From Sebaldella sp. S0638 (lineage in GTDB: Bacteria; Fusobacteriota; Fusobacteriia; Fusobacteriales; Leptotrichiaceae): a stretch of 64,000 nucleotides of DNA. The notes below the pieces were generated by a model. It made no database searches, was not told the DNA's origin, and worked only from the letters and a program-made list of their open reading frames with translations. The position numbers and the translations under genes are program-made. Positions within the stretch are counted from its first letter, which is position 1. Every line of letters starts with the position of its first letter. This document shows, piece after piece, positions 47,442 to 55,539 of the stretch. The stretch lies in assembly GCF_024158605.1 (NCBI RefSeq), contig NZ_JAMZGM010000005.1:41234-105233 (forward strand). The letters are read 5' to 3'.

Positions 47442-48153
47442 ATCCGCCTAAATAAGCTTTTTTAATATCTTCATTATTGGCAAGTTCATTAGCGTCACCA
47501 GACATGATTATTCTGCCGGTTTCCAGAACATAAGCCCTGTTTGCTATAGATAAAGCCATATGTGCATTTTGTTCAACAAGAAGTATTGTAACATTATTTT
47601 CCTTATTTATTTTTTCTATATTTTTGAAAATTTCCTGAACCAGAATAGGAGCCAGCCCCATAGAAGGTTCATCCATAAGAAGCAGTTCCGGACGTGACAT
47701 CAAAGCTCTTGCTATAGCGAGCATCTGCTGTTCTCCGCCGCTCATAGTACCTGCAAGCTGCTTTTTTCTTTCCGCAAGTCTTGGAAACATATCAAATATA
47801 TTGTTAAGGTCTTTTTTTATTTTATCTTTGTCGTTTCTGATATAGGCTCCCATCTCAAGATTTTCCATAACAGTAAGATTGGTAAAGATTCTTCTGCCTT
47901 CAGGAACATGTGCCATACCCAGACCAAGGAGTTTATGAGCCTCTTTATTGGTAATATTCATACCGTTTAATGATATTTCACCGGACTTAGGTGTAAGCAG
48001 CCCGGAAATAGCATGAAGGGTAGAAGTCTTACCGGCACCGTTGGCACCTATAAGAGTAACTATTTCACCCTTTTTTATTTCAAATGATATGTCTTTTATG
48101 GCATGAATGGCACCGTAATAAACATTTAAATCATTTACTTCTAAAATATTCAC
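47440..48153 (-). CDS. livF: Branched-chain amino-acid ABC transporter ATPase LivF
   Basis: A 237-residue ATPase. Walker A is GANGAGKTS, the signature is MSGGEQQMLAIARALM, Walker B LLLMDEPSMGLAP and the switch His VEQNAH. The MSGGEQ and PEGRRIF motifs are typical of LivF. It pairs with LivG on the LivHM permease. It is the last gene of the operon, 37 bases after livG, and ends at the shared terminator. Confidence 0.96.
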   Translation of the reverse strand: MNILEVNDLNVYYGAIHAIKDISFEIKKGEIVTLIGANGAGKTSTLHAISGLLTPKSGEISLNGMNITNKEAHKLLGLGMAHVPEGRRIFTNLTVMENLEMGAYIRNDKDKIKKDLNNIFDMFPRLAERKKQLAGTMSGGEQQMLAIARALMSRPELLLMDEPSMGLAPILVQEIFKNIEKINKENNVTILLVEQNAHMALSIANRAYVLETGRIIMSGDANELANNEDIKKAYLGG

Positions 48154-48190
48154 TTATTTTCCTCCTAATTAAAGTGTCAAAATGGAAATA

Positions 48191-48949
48191 TTATTCTCCG
48201 AGATAAGCTGTTATAACCTCAGGATTATTCTGAATTTCCACAGGCGTACCCTGTGCAATAATTTTTCCAAAATTCAACACATACAGTCTTTCACATATTC
48301 CCATTACCAGATCCATATCATGTTCAATAAGTAAAATAGCAATTTCAAATTTATCCCTTATCAGCTGAATAGTTTCCATTAATTCTTTTGTTTCCTGAGG
48401 ATTCATTCCTGCAGCAGGTTCATCAAGAAGCAGCAGTTTCGGACTGGTTGCCAGTGCTCTTGCAATTTCCAGTTTTCTCTGCTGACCGTATGAAAGATTC
48501 CCGGCTAATACATCAGATACTTTATCAAGATCAAATATTTTCAGAAAATCCAAAGCTCTTTCATCAGCGCTTTTTTCTTCTTTCCAGTATTTAGGAAGTC
48601 TCAGGGTAGCTGTAAGTACAGAATACTTCAGACTGCTGTCCAGAGCCAGCTTAACATTATCAAGAACGGAAAGATTCTTAAATAATCTTATGTTCTGAAA
48701 AGTTCTCGCCAGACCGAGGTTTATGATCTGCGGGGTAGAAAGCTTTTCTGTCTCTGCACCGTTTACTCTCACACTGCCGCTGGTAGGCTTATAAACACCG
48801 GTTAAAAGATTAAAAAGTGTAGTTTTGCCGGCACCGTTCGGCCCTATAAGTCCGATTAATTCTTTATCGTTAAGTGTTATGTTAACATCGTCAACTGCTT
48901 TTAGTCCTCCAAAGGATATACATAAGTGCTCCGTTTCTAATAAAGACAT
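48191..48949 (-). CDS. livG: Branched-chain amino-acid ABC transporter ATPase LivG
   Basis: A 252-residue ATPase with Walker A GPNGAGKTT, the LivG-specific ARTFQNIRLFKNLSVLDNV, signature LSYGQQRKLEIARALA and Walker B LLLLDEPAAGMNP. The start is ATG 48949 with AAAGGGG upstream; the longer frame from 48973 would extend into livM. It lies 4 bases after the livM stop. Confidence 0.96.
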   Translation of the reverse strand: MSLLETEHLCISFGGLKAVDDVNITLNDKELIGLIGPNGAGKTTLFNLLTGVYKPTSGSVRVNGAETEKLSTPQIINLGLARTFQNIRLFKNLSVLDNVKLALDSSLKYSVLTATLRLPKYWKEEKSADERALDFLKIFDLDKVSDVLAGNLSYGQQRKLEIARALATSPKLLLLDEPAAGMNPQETKELMETIQLIRDKFEIAILLIEHDMDLVMGICERLYVLNFGKIIAQGTPVEIQNNPEVITAYLGE

Positions 48950-48953
48950 ATAT

Positions 48954-49976
48954 TTACCCCTTTCTCGCTTCATTTTTCTTTTTTCCTGAAAAAAGTCTTC
49001 TTATAATACTGCTGATCTTTAATTCACCAGTACCCAGAAGTCCGCTTGGTCTGAATATCATAATGAAAATCAATACCAGTGCGTAAAAAGCATATCTTCC
49101 CTGCTGTACATACATTCCGATATTTGAAGGGAAAAAATTTGCAAAACTTCTTAGTGATTCATTCAGAATTGTAAGAAGCGATGCTGAAACGATAGCACCT
49201 GTAATACTTCCAAGACCGCCTAAAACAACCATTACCAGTATATCAATAGAGAATACAAAGTTAAACTGGAGCGGTTCCAGAGTGGGGTAGCTGTGTGCCA
49301 GAAGAGCACCGCCTACACCCGCGAATAAAGCAGATACCGTAAAGCCGAAAAGCTTTATTTTATTGATAGGAATTCCTATATTTTCTGCTGCTATTTCATC
49401 TTCTCTTATGGAAAGAACAAGTCTTCCGTATTTTGAGGTCATCATCATGGTTATAATAATAATAGAAACTACAACAATCCAAAAAATAGATGTAAATGTA
49501 GTAATCTGCGGGATTCTTCTTATTCCTGCTGCTCCTCCCAGAAAATCAAGGTTTTGGATAGTGAACTTTATCATCTCGCCGAATGCAAGTGTGATTATTG
49601 CCAGATAGTCGCCTTTTAGTCTGAGAATAGGGATACCTACAAGGAACCCGAATAAAGCTGCAAACAGACCCCCTATAATACAGCCCAGTATTAATCTCAC
49701 AGCATCGTTAGGTACAGAAGTAAACACATATTTTGTAAACATGACACTGCTGTATGCTCCCACTGCGATAAATCCCGCATGACCCAGACTCAGCTGTCCC
49801 ATAAGTCCGACAGTAATATTCAGACTTACTGCAAATAATACATAAATAAATATATTACATAAAATAGTAGAGTAATAAGAATTAATCTGTACTATAATCT
49901 GTAAAAGGAAAAATAAAATCACGATAAGCACAGCAGAGAGTATATATGTCAATTTTCTTATATTTTTTTTATCCAT
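48954..49976 (-). CDS. livM: Branched-chain amino-acid ABC transporter permease LivM
   Basis: A 340-residue inner-membrane permease with eight or more helices and the motifs VGLMGQLSLGHAGFIAVGAY and SALFAGVGGALLAHSYPTLEP, typical of LivM. The start is ATG 49976, six bases after AGGTGA, which itself overlaps the livH stop region. It forms the membrane channel with LivH. Confidence 0.95.
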   Translation of the reverse strand: MDKKNIRKLTYILSAVLIVILFFLLQIIVQINSYYSTILCNIFIYVLFAVSLNITVGLMGQLSLGHAGFIAVGAYSSVMFTKYVFTSVPNDAVRLILGCIIGGLFAALFGFLVGIPILRLKGDYLAIITLAFGEMIKFTIQNLDFLGGAAGIRRIPQITTFTSIFWIVVVSIIIITMMMTSKYGRLVLSIREDEIAAENIGIPINKIKLFGFTVSALFAGVGGALLAHSYPTLEPLQFNFVFSIDILVMVVLGGLGSITGAIVSASLLTILNESLRSFANFFPSNIGMYVQQGRYAFYALVLIFIMIFRPSGLLGTGELKISSIIRRLFSGKKKNEARKG

Positions 49977-49985
49977 TTCTCTCAC

Positions 49986-50888
49986 CTATACTTTCTCTTT
50001 TATATTTTTACCAAGCAGTCCGCTGGGTTTAAATACAAGTATCAGAATAAGAATTCCGAAAACTATAACGTTAGCCCATGTAGACGAGATATAAGCTTTG
50101 GAAAAATTCTCTATAAGTCCCATAAGATATCCGCCGATCATGGCTCCGGGAATACTTCCGATACCGCCGAATACCGCCGCGATAAATGCTTTCAGTCCCG
50201 GCATCATTCCCATATATGGTTCTATTTGTGGATATGTAAGGCTGTAAAGAACTCCGCCTAATGCACCAAGTGCAGAACCAATAGCAAAAGTAATGCTTAT
50301 AGTAGAGTTAACATTGATTCCCATAAGTCTTGCAGCGTTATGATCTTCAGAAACAGCTCTTGTAGCTTTTCCTAATTTTGTATTTTTAATAAAGAAGTTC
50401 AGCACAAGCATACAGATAATAGTAGAAAAAATAGTAACCAGTGTAAGATAACTAATTCTGATTGATCCTATATTAATAGTAGCACTTGAAAGATAAAAAG
50501 GAATTTTATCCTGCGGTATAACCTTGGAATCAGCTCCCTGAAATACGAGAAAAACACTTTCCAGAAAGAAACTCACACCGATTGCCGTAATAAGTGCCGA
50601 GATTCTTGGGGAATTTCTAAGGGGTTTATATGCAAGACGGTCAATAAGCACACCCAGTAATGAACAAACAATTACAGATACTAGGATAGCTACGATTAAA
50701 GGCATATTGTATTTGGTTACACATGTAAAAGCCGTATAGGCGCCAACCATTAATATATCGCCGTGTGCAAAATTTATTAGTTTTACGATACCGTAAACCA
50801 TTGTATATCCAAGAGCAATAAGTGCATAAATGCTTCCAACCTGTAATCCGTTTATCACTTGCTCAAGGAAAGTTTTTAAAATACTCAC
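49986..50888 (-). CDS. livH: Branched-chain amino-acid ABC transporter permease LivH
   Basis: A 300-residue permease with about eight helices. LivH marks are INGLQVGSIYALIALGYTMVYGIVK near the start, INFAHGDILMVGAY, and AAVFGGIGSIPGAMIGGYLMG late in the protein. The start is a GTG at 50888 with GAGGTGA ten bases upstream. It follows livJ after about 95 bases that hold a hairpin. Confidence 0.95.
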   Translation of the reverse strand: MSILKTFLEQVINGLQVGSIYALIALGYTMVYGIVKLINFAHGDILMVGAYTAFTCVTKYNMPLIVAILVSVIVCSLLGVLIDRLAYKPLRNSPRISALITAIGVSFFLESVFLVFQGADSKVIPQDKIPFYLSSATINIGSIRISYLTLVTIFSTIICMLVLNFFIKNTKLGKATRAVSEDHNAARLMGINVNSTISITFAIGSALGALGGVLYSLTYPQIEPYMGMMPGLKAFIAAVFGGIGSIPGAMIGGYLMGLIENFSKAYISSTWANVIVFGILILILVFKPSGLLGKNIKEKV

Positions 50889-50921
50889 GTTATTAATTCA
50901 CCTCATTTTAAAAAGTATAAA

Positions 50922-50944
50922 AGAAGATAGCATAGCTATCTTCT
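50922..50944 (-). terminator. Intercistronic hairpin between livJ and livH
   Basis: AGAAGATAGC (50922-50931) and GCTATCTTCT (50935-50944) form a 10-bp stem with a 3-base loop. On the minus strand it is followed by TTTATACTTTTT, so it can act as a partial terminator that keeps binding-protein mRNA in excess over the permease part. Confidence 0.65.
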
Positions 50945-50983
50945 GTAGTAATACCCAAATAATTAAATTTATTGTTATAATAT

Positions 50984-52129
50984 TTACTCAGCTTTTTCTT
51001 TTAGAGTTAATTTACCATCTTTGATTTCGATAATATCAGCTATTTTCTTAGGATCATTATTTTCATCAAAAACGAGTTTACCAGTAACAAGCTCTAAATC
51101 AGTAGCTTTAAGTGCATCTACCAATGCATCTGATGAAGAATCTTTTGCATTTTTAAGAGCATTTACGATAATATCAACAGTATCATAACCTAAAGCAGCG
51201 AATAAAATAGGATCTTTTTTATATTTGTCGTTATATGCTTTTATGAAATTCTGAACAAGAGAACTTTCATCATTAGCAGCATACTGGCTTACAAATAATG
51301 CACCGTTAGTAACAGCTGCAAAGTTAGTCTGAACTCCGTCCCATCCGTCTCCTCCTAAATACTGTGCAGTAATACCAAGTTCTTTTGCCTGTGTAGCAAT
51401 AAGACCGATAGTTTCGTAGTAATCAGGAATATAGATAGCATCTACATTGGCATTTTTTATGTTAGTAAGGATAGATTTGAAATCTTTGTCTTCTTTAGTA
51501 TAAGAACTTTCTATGATTTCGGCTCCGCCTTTTTTAGCTTCTTCTATAAACGACTGTGAAAGTCCTGTAGAATAATCATCTGATTTATTAGTAAGCACTG
51601 CTATTTTTTTGAACCCTTTTGCAGTAGCATATCTACCCATTACAGCACCTTGGAAAGGATCAGTAAAAGTAGTTCTGAATACATATTTTTTTCCGCCTGT
51701 TATGTCAATGTTAGTTCCAGTAGGACTAATCATAGGTACTTTATCTTTTTCAGCAAGTTCTGCAATTGCATTTGACGGAACAGAAGTAACTGCTCCTATA
51801 ATCATATCTACTTTATCGTTAGAAACCAGTTTTTTATATGCATTAACAGCTTCTTTAGCATCACCTTTGTCATCTACACTGATAAGTTCCAGCTTTTTAC
51901 CGTTTATTCCACCCTGAGCATTAATTTCCTCAATTTTTAATTCGATTCCCTCTTTAGTGGCTATTCCATATTGGGCAACGCCTCCTGTGAGCGGTCCGAT
52001 GAAACCTATCTTAACGACAGTTTTTTCCTCAGTTTTTGTTTCGGTACCGGCAGCAGCTGTATCAGCTTTTTTCCCGCAGCTGACTAAAGTCAATGTAGCT
52101 ATAGCCAGTAATGAAAATAGCTTTTTCAT
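50984..52129 (-). CDS. livJ: Branched-chain amino-acid ABC transporter substrate-binding lipoprotein
   Basis: A 381-residue periplasmic-binding protein. The signal peptide ends in a lipobox (TLVSC, Cys18) followed by a Lys/Ala/Thr-rich linker. The mature part begins VVKIGFIGPLTGGVAQYG and shows VISPTGTNIDITGGKKYVFRT and YYETIGLIATQAKELG, the Peripla_BP_6 pattern. The ATG at 52129 follows AGGAGGAATTAT; the longer frame to 52144 covers that site. Being the first gene and lipid-anchored, it hands Leu/Ile/Val to LivHM. Confidence 0.94.
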   Translation of the reverse strand: MKKLFSLLAIATLTLVSCGKKADTAAAGTETKTEEKTVVKIGFIGPLTGGVAQYGIATKEGIELKIEEINAQGGINGKKLELISVDDKGDAKEAVNAYKKLVSNDKVDMIIGAVTSVPSNAIAELAEKDKVPMISPTGTNIDITGGKKYVFRTTFTDPFQGAVMGRYATAKGFKKIAVLTNKSDDYSTGLSQSFIEEAKKGGAEIIESSYTKEDKDFKSILTNIKNANVDAIYIPDYYETIGLIATQAKELGITAQYLGGDGWDGVQTNFAAVTNGALFVSQYAANDESSLVQNFIKAYNDKYKKDPILFAALGYDTVDIIVNALKNAKDSSSDALVDALKATDLELVTGKLVFDENNDPKKIADIIEIKDGKLTLKEKAE

Positions 52130-52182
52130 ATAATTCCTCCTCATTTAAATATATAATTTTATTTTAATCTGAAATTTTAACA

Positions 52183-52199
52183 ACAGAAAATTTTACTGT
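52183..52199. promoter_or_regulatory. Imperfect palindrome in the livJ leader (possible operator)
   Basis: ACAGAAAATTTTACTGT is a 17-base near-palindrome (7 of 8 paired positions). On the minus strand it lies about 45 bases after a TATAAT (near 52244-52249) and 55 bases before the livJ ATG, a normal place for a repressor site. The regulator is unknown. Confidence 0.4.
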
Positions 52200-52397
52200 T
52201 TAAATCTATTTGAAAACATTAAGATAAAAATTCAAATTGTTAGCTAATTATAACATTAGTTTATGTATACGAAAAATATTTAATATTTATCCTATTATTT
52301 ATTTTTTAAATGATTGTGCAGTTCTTCAATTTATATTAGAGATTTTTAGTAATTACAGTACATTTGAGCATAGTAAAAATATCCGGATGAAAAAAAT

Positions 52398-52420
52398 AAA
52401 CATAAATAACATTTATGTTT
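52398..52420 (-). other. Perfect palindromic hairpin, terminator-like on the minus strand
   Basis: AAACATAAAT (52398-52407), spacer AAC, and ATTTATGTTT (52411-52420). On the minus strand it is followed by ATTTTTTTC, the form of an intrinsic terminator, but no minus-strand gene lies upstream of it. It may end a small RNA or an antisense transcript running from the aroF start region. Confidence 0.45.
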
Positions 52421-52758
52421 GGATTCTATAAAATATGTTTTTGAGATTGTTGACTTTGTGATAGTGGATATGTTAATATTAATCATACTTCAAATGTGTG
52501 TCTGGATAATTCCAACTGCACAGATGCAGAATTGCAGAAGTATAGTAGAATTTATTTGAGTAGGATAGTAGGATAGTAGGTAATTACAAAAAAAATTTTA
52601 AGTAGAAAAATGTAGGATTGCATGAAATAAAATTATTTTTAGTTTCTGTGCAATAAGTAGGTACTTAAAAGAGGGCTTCATTTTATAATGTATTTTCAAT
52701 AAGCCTTAGATTTGTGTTAATTACTCAAAAATATTAATTTTATTAATAAATATCCTAG
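52421..52758. other. Gene-free interval upstream of the aromatic genes
   Basis: About 340 AT-rich bases. A tandem AGGATAGT-type repeat (TAGGATAGTAGGATAGTAGG, near 52562-52581) and a TATAAT-like box at 52684-52689 are the only structured items. No supportable gene. Part of it is probably the leader of the DAHP synthase gene. Confidence 0.4.
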
Positions 52759-52789
52759 CTCTCTATATACTGCATTAGAGAGTTTTTTT
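52759..52789 (+). terminator. Terminator hairpin directly before the DAHP synthase gene (possible attenuator)
   Basis: CTCTCTA (52759-52765) pairs with TAGAGAG (52776-52782), followed by seven T residues, only 33 bases before the ATG at 52823. As no plus-strand gene lies just upstream, it probably acts within the leader. No T-box consensus was seen. Confidence 0.65.
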
Positions 52790-52822
52790 AAAACAAAAAA
52801 TACTAAAAAACAGGAGGCAATT

Positions 52823-53845
52823 ATGATTTTAAAAGTAGACGGAAAGATCCCTAGAGAAATGCTGGAAAGACTGATAAAAAAATTGGAAGAGGACTTAAAT
52901 GTAGAAGTATATCCCACAATCGGCAAGGAGTTTACCATATTGGGCCTAGTCGGAGATACAAGTGTTATTGATATAAAGCATGTAAGTTCTTTTGAATATG
53001 TAGTCGATGTACAGAGAATTCAGGATCCGTTTAAGAGAGCCGGGAGACATTTCAAACCTTCAGATACAATAGTAGAAGTAGGCGGAAAAGTAAAAATAGG
53101 AGGAAATGATCTTGTAATGATGGCTGGTCCGTGTTCTGTAGAAAGCGAAGAGCAGGTTATGACTATAGCAAGAGCTGTGAAAAAAGCCGGGGCAAATATG
53201 TTTAGAGGCGGAGTGGTAAAGCCAAGAACATCACCTTATGCATTCCAGGGAATGGGTATGGAAGGTATAAAAATCATGAAAAAAGCAAGAGAAGAAACAG
53301 GACTTCCTATAGTATGCGAAGTTATGTCCATAGAGCAGCTTCATGAATTTGGTCCTCATCTGGACATGATACAGCTTGGAGCAAGAAATATGCAGAACTT
53401 TGATTTACTGAAAGAAGTAGGAAAGACTAATATACCGGTTCTTTTGAAAAGAGGACTTTCAGCAACTATAGAAGAGTGGATTATGTCAGCTGAATATATA
53501 ATGGCAGGCGGAAATGAAAATGTGGTGTTATGCGAAAGAGGAATAAGAACATTTGAAACAGCATACAGAAATGTACTTGATCTTAATGCTGTTCCTATGC
53601 TGAAAAGCAAAACACATCTTCCGATTGTAGTAGATCCTGCACATGGAACAGGAAAATGGTGGATGGTAAAAGATCTGGCAAATGCCGGAGTAGCAGTAGG
53701 AGCACATGGTCTGATGGTGGAAGTTCATCATAAACCGGAAGAAGCTTTTTCAGACGGACCGCAGTCATTGAAACCTGAAAAATTCGAGGAACTAATGACA
53801 GATGTCCAAAAAGTAGCAGAAATTTTTGGAAAGAAATTTTTTTAG
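52823..53845 (+). CDS. aroF: 3-deoxy-7-phosphoheptulonate synthase (type I beta, with regulatory N-domain)
   Basis: A 340-residue enzyme that condenses PEP and erythrose-4-P, the first shikimate step. Residues about 1-70 form the ferredoxin-like domain seen in Thermotoga-type enzymes (ILGLVGDTSVID), which binds Tyr or Phe for feedback control. The TIM-barrel holds MMAGPCSVESEEQV, MFRGGVVKPRTSPYAFQG, LLKRGLSATIEEW and VDPAHGTGK with metal and PEP ligands. RBS AGGAGG. It starts the aromatic cluster. Confidence 0.94.
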   Translation: MILKVDGKIPREMLERLIKKLEEDLNVEVYPTIGKEFTILGLVGDTSVIDIKHVSSFEYVVDVQRIQDPFKRAGRHFKPSDTIVEVGGKVKIGGNDLVMMAGPCSVESEEQVMTIARAVKKAGANMFRGGVVKPRTSPYAFQGMGMEGIKIMKKAREETGLPIVCEVMSIEQLHEFGPHLDMIQLGARNMQNFDLLKEVGKTNIPVLLKRGLSATIEEWIMSAEYIMAGGNENVVLCERGIRTFETAYRNVLDLNAVPMLKSKTHLPIVVDPAHGTGKWWMVKDLANAGVAVGAHGLMVEVHHKPEEAFSDGPQSLKPEKFEELMTDVQKVAEIFGKKFF

Positions 53846-53857
53846 ATTTTTAGGATG

Positions 53858-53888
53858 CCTCTCTCATTAAAGTTTTTTTTGAGAGAGG
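53858..53888 (+). other. Intercistronic hairpin between the DAHP synthase gene and tyrA
   Basis: CCTCTCTCA (53858-53866) pairs with TGAGAGAGG (53880-53888) around a T-rich loop. The descending arm is followed by TAAATAAT, without a T run, so it is probably an mRNA stability or processing element rather than a terminator. Confidence 0.55.
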
Positions 53889-53916
53889 TAAATAATATAT
53901 ACGGACAGGAGACAGA

Positions 53917-54765
53917 ATGAGACTGGAAGAAATTACAGTAACTGTAGTAGGTCTGGGAGTTATCGGCGGCTCATTTGCCGAAGGGTTGAAAAAAGCCGGA
54001 GCGAAAAAGGTGTATGGAATAGATAATAACAAAGATACTATAAAAAAAGCTGTAGAATCAGGAATAGTGGACGGGGCATTTGAAGATGGGAAAGTGCCGC
54101 TTCCTGAATCAGACCTTGTAATTATTTCGCTGTATCCCGAACTCCTTGAGAAATTTATACTGGAGAATAACGGGAATTTTAAGGAAAATAGTATTATTAC
54201 AGATGTTACTGGTATAAAAGAAAAAGTTCTTCTTGAAGTAAAACCCAAGCTGCGGAAAGACGTTGATTTTATTCTCGGACATCCAATGGCAGGTAGGGAA
54301 AAAAGAGGGATAGACTATGCAGACAGCAATGTATTCAGAAATGCTAATTATATTCTTATAAAAGACGGCAATAAGGAAGAAAATGTCAGTCTGATGATGG
54401 AAATAATAGAAAAACTCGGATTTAAGAATGTGAATTATCTGGATGCAGGGGAACATGACGAGATCATAGCCTTTACCAGTCAGCTTACACATGCTATAGC
54501 TGTTTCGCTTATAAACAGTGATGATAATAAATATGATACAAATAAATTTATTGGTGACAGCTACAGGGATTTAACAAGAATTGCAAAAATAAACGAAGAT
54601 TTATGGGCTGAATTATTTCTGGGGAATAAAGAAAATCTGCTTTTTATGATAGATAAATTTGAAAAAAGACTGGATATTTTGAAAGATGCAATTAGAGGTG
54701 AAGATATAGAGACTTTGAAAAAAGAATTCAGGGAATCATCAAGCAGAAGAGAGAAAATTACCTGA
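53917..54765 (+). CDS. tyrA: Prephenate dehydrogenase
   Basis: A 282-residue NAD-dependent enzyme turning prephenate into 4-hydroxyphenylpyruvate for tyrosine. The Rossmann motif is VVGLGVIGGSFAEGL; conserved marks include ITDVTGIKEKV, GHPMAGREKRG and FTSQLTHAIAVSL. There is no fused chorismate mutase or ACT domain. It starts 72 bases after the DAHP synthase gene, with RBS GGAGACAG. Confidence 0.94.
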   Translation: MRLEEITVTVVGLGVIGGSFAEGLKKAGAKKVYGIDNNKDTIKKAVESGIVDGAFEDGKVPLPESDLVIISLYPELLEKFILENNGNFKENSIITDVTGIKEKVLLEVKPKLRKDVDFILGHPMAGREKRGIDYADSNVFRNANYILIKDGNKEENVSLMMEIIEKLGFKNVNYLDAGEHDEIIAFTSQLTHAIAVSLINSDDNKYDTNKFIGDSYRDLTRIAKINEDLWAELFLGNKENLLFMIDKFEKRLDILKDAIRGEDIETLKKEFRESSSRREKIT

Positions 54766-54954
54766 TTTTTTTTGAAATATATTTGTGAAAAAGTTATTTT
54801 TGATAGAATATGCAGATAATTTACAGGTATAAACCTGTGATTTTAAATAATATATATGTAATATTCCCGGGATAAAATTTTTAAACAAAGCATGTTTTGT
54901 GTTATAATAAAATCGTAAAACATTATCTTGGACAATTATGGAGGTTAATATTTT

Positions 54955-55539
54955 ATGGCTGAATTTTATAAGAAAATTATCGGGGAAAGATGTTACCTTA
55001 GTCCGATAAGCATGGAGGATGTGCCTAAGTATACAAACTGGCTGAATGATTTTGAAGTAGTGATGTCTACTACATTATACAGCAGAATTGTAGATGTGGA
55101 AGCAGAAAGTGAAGCGCTTGCCGAGCTGAAAAAAGGGTATCATTTTGCAATAAGGCTGAATCAGACAAATGAACTTATCGGAAATATAGGACTGAATGAT
55201 GTTGATTTTTTGAACAGGAATGCTGAACTGGGGATTATTATCGGCAACAAAACATATTGGAAACAGGGTTACGGGAAAGAATCCATTGAGCTTTTACTGG
55301 ATTTTACATTTAATATATTAAATATGAAAAATGTTTATCTGAAAGTATTTGAATTTAATGCTCCGGGAATAAAACTTTATGAAAAAACAGGGTTTAAAAT
55401 GGCCGGCAGGCTTAGAAAGGCTCTGGAGATAAACGGAAACAGATATGATCTTATATTTATGGATATATTAGCCGAAGAATACAGGTCAGTCTATGTAGAT
55501 AAGGTATTTACCAAAAGATTTGGAGTTGGGAAAGAATGA
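54955..55539 (+). CDS. GNAT-family N-acetyltransferase (RimJ/RimL-like)
   Basis: A 194-residue enzyme. The acetyl-CoA site is in LGIIIGNKTYWKQGYGKESIE (Q/R-x-x-G-x-G/A form), followed by LKVFEFNAPGIKLYEKTGFK. The acceptor could be an amino sugar, a polyamine or a protein N-terminus; the sequence does not decide. It has its own TATAAT-like -10 upstream (GTTATAATAAAATC, near 54900) and RBS GGAGGT. Its end overlaps the aroB ATG by four bases, so it leads the aroB-aroA unit. Confidence 0.88.
   Translation: MAEFYKKIIGERCYLSPISMEDVPKYTNWLNDFEVVMSTTLYSRIVDVEAESEALAELKKGYHFAIRLNQTNELIGNIGLNDVDFLNRNAELGIIIGNKTYWKQGYGKESIELLLDFTFNILNMKNVYLKVFEFNAPGIKLYEKTGFKMAGRLRKALEINGNRYDLIFMDILAEEYRSVYVDKVFTKRFGVGKE

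Noticed and set aside
52237-52431. Plus-strand frame of 64 codons upstream of the aromatic genes
   Set aside because: No RBS, no recognisable domain, and it overlaps the livJ promoter region and a palindromic hairpin.
52562-52581. TAGGATAGTAGGATAGTAGG as a possible CRISPR or iteron array
   Set aside because: Only about two and a half copies of an 8-base word without spacers, too short for either.
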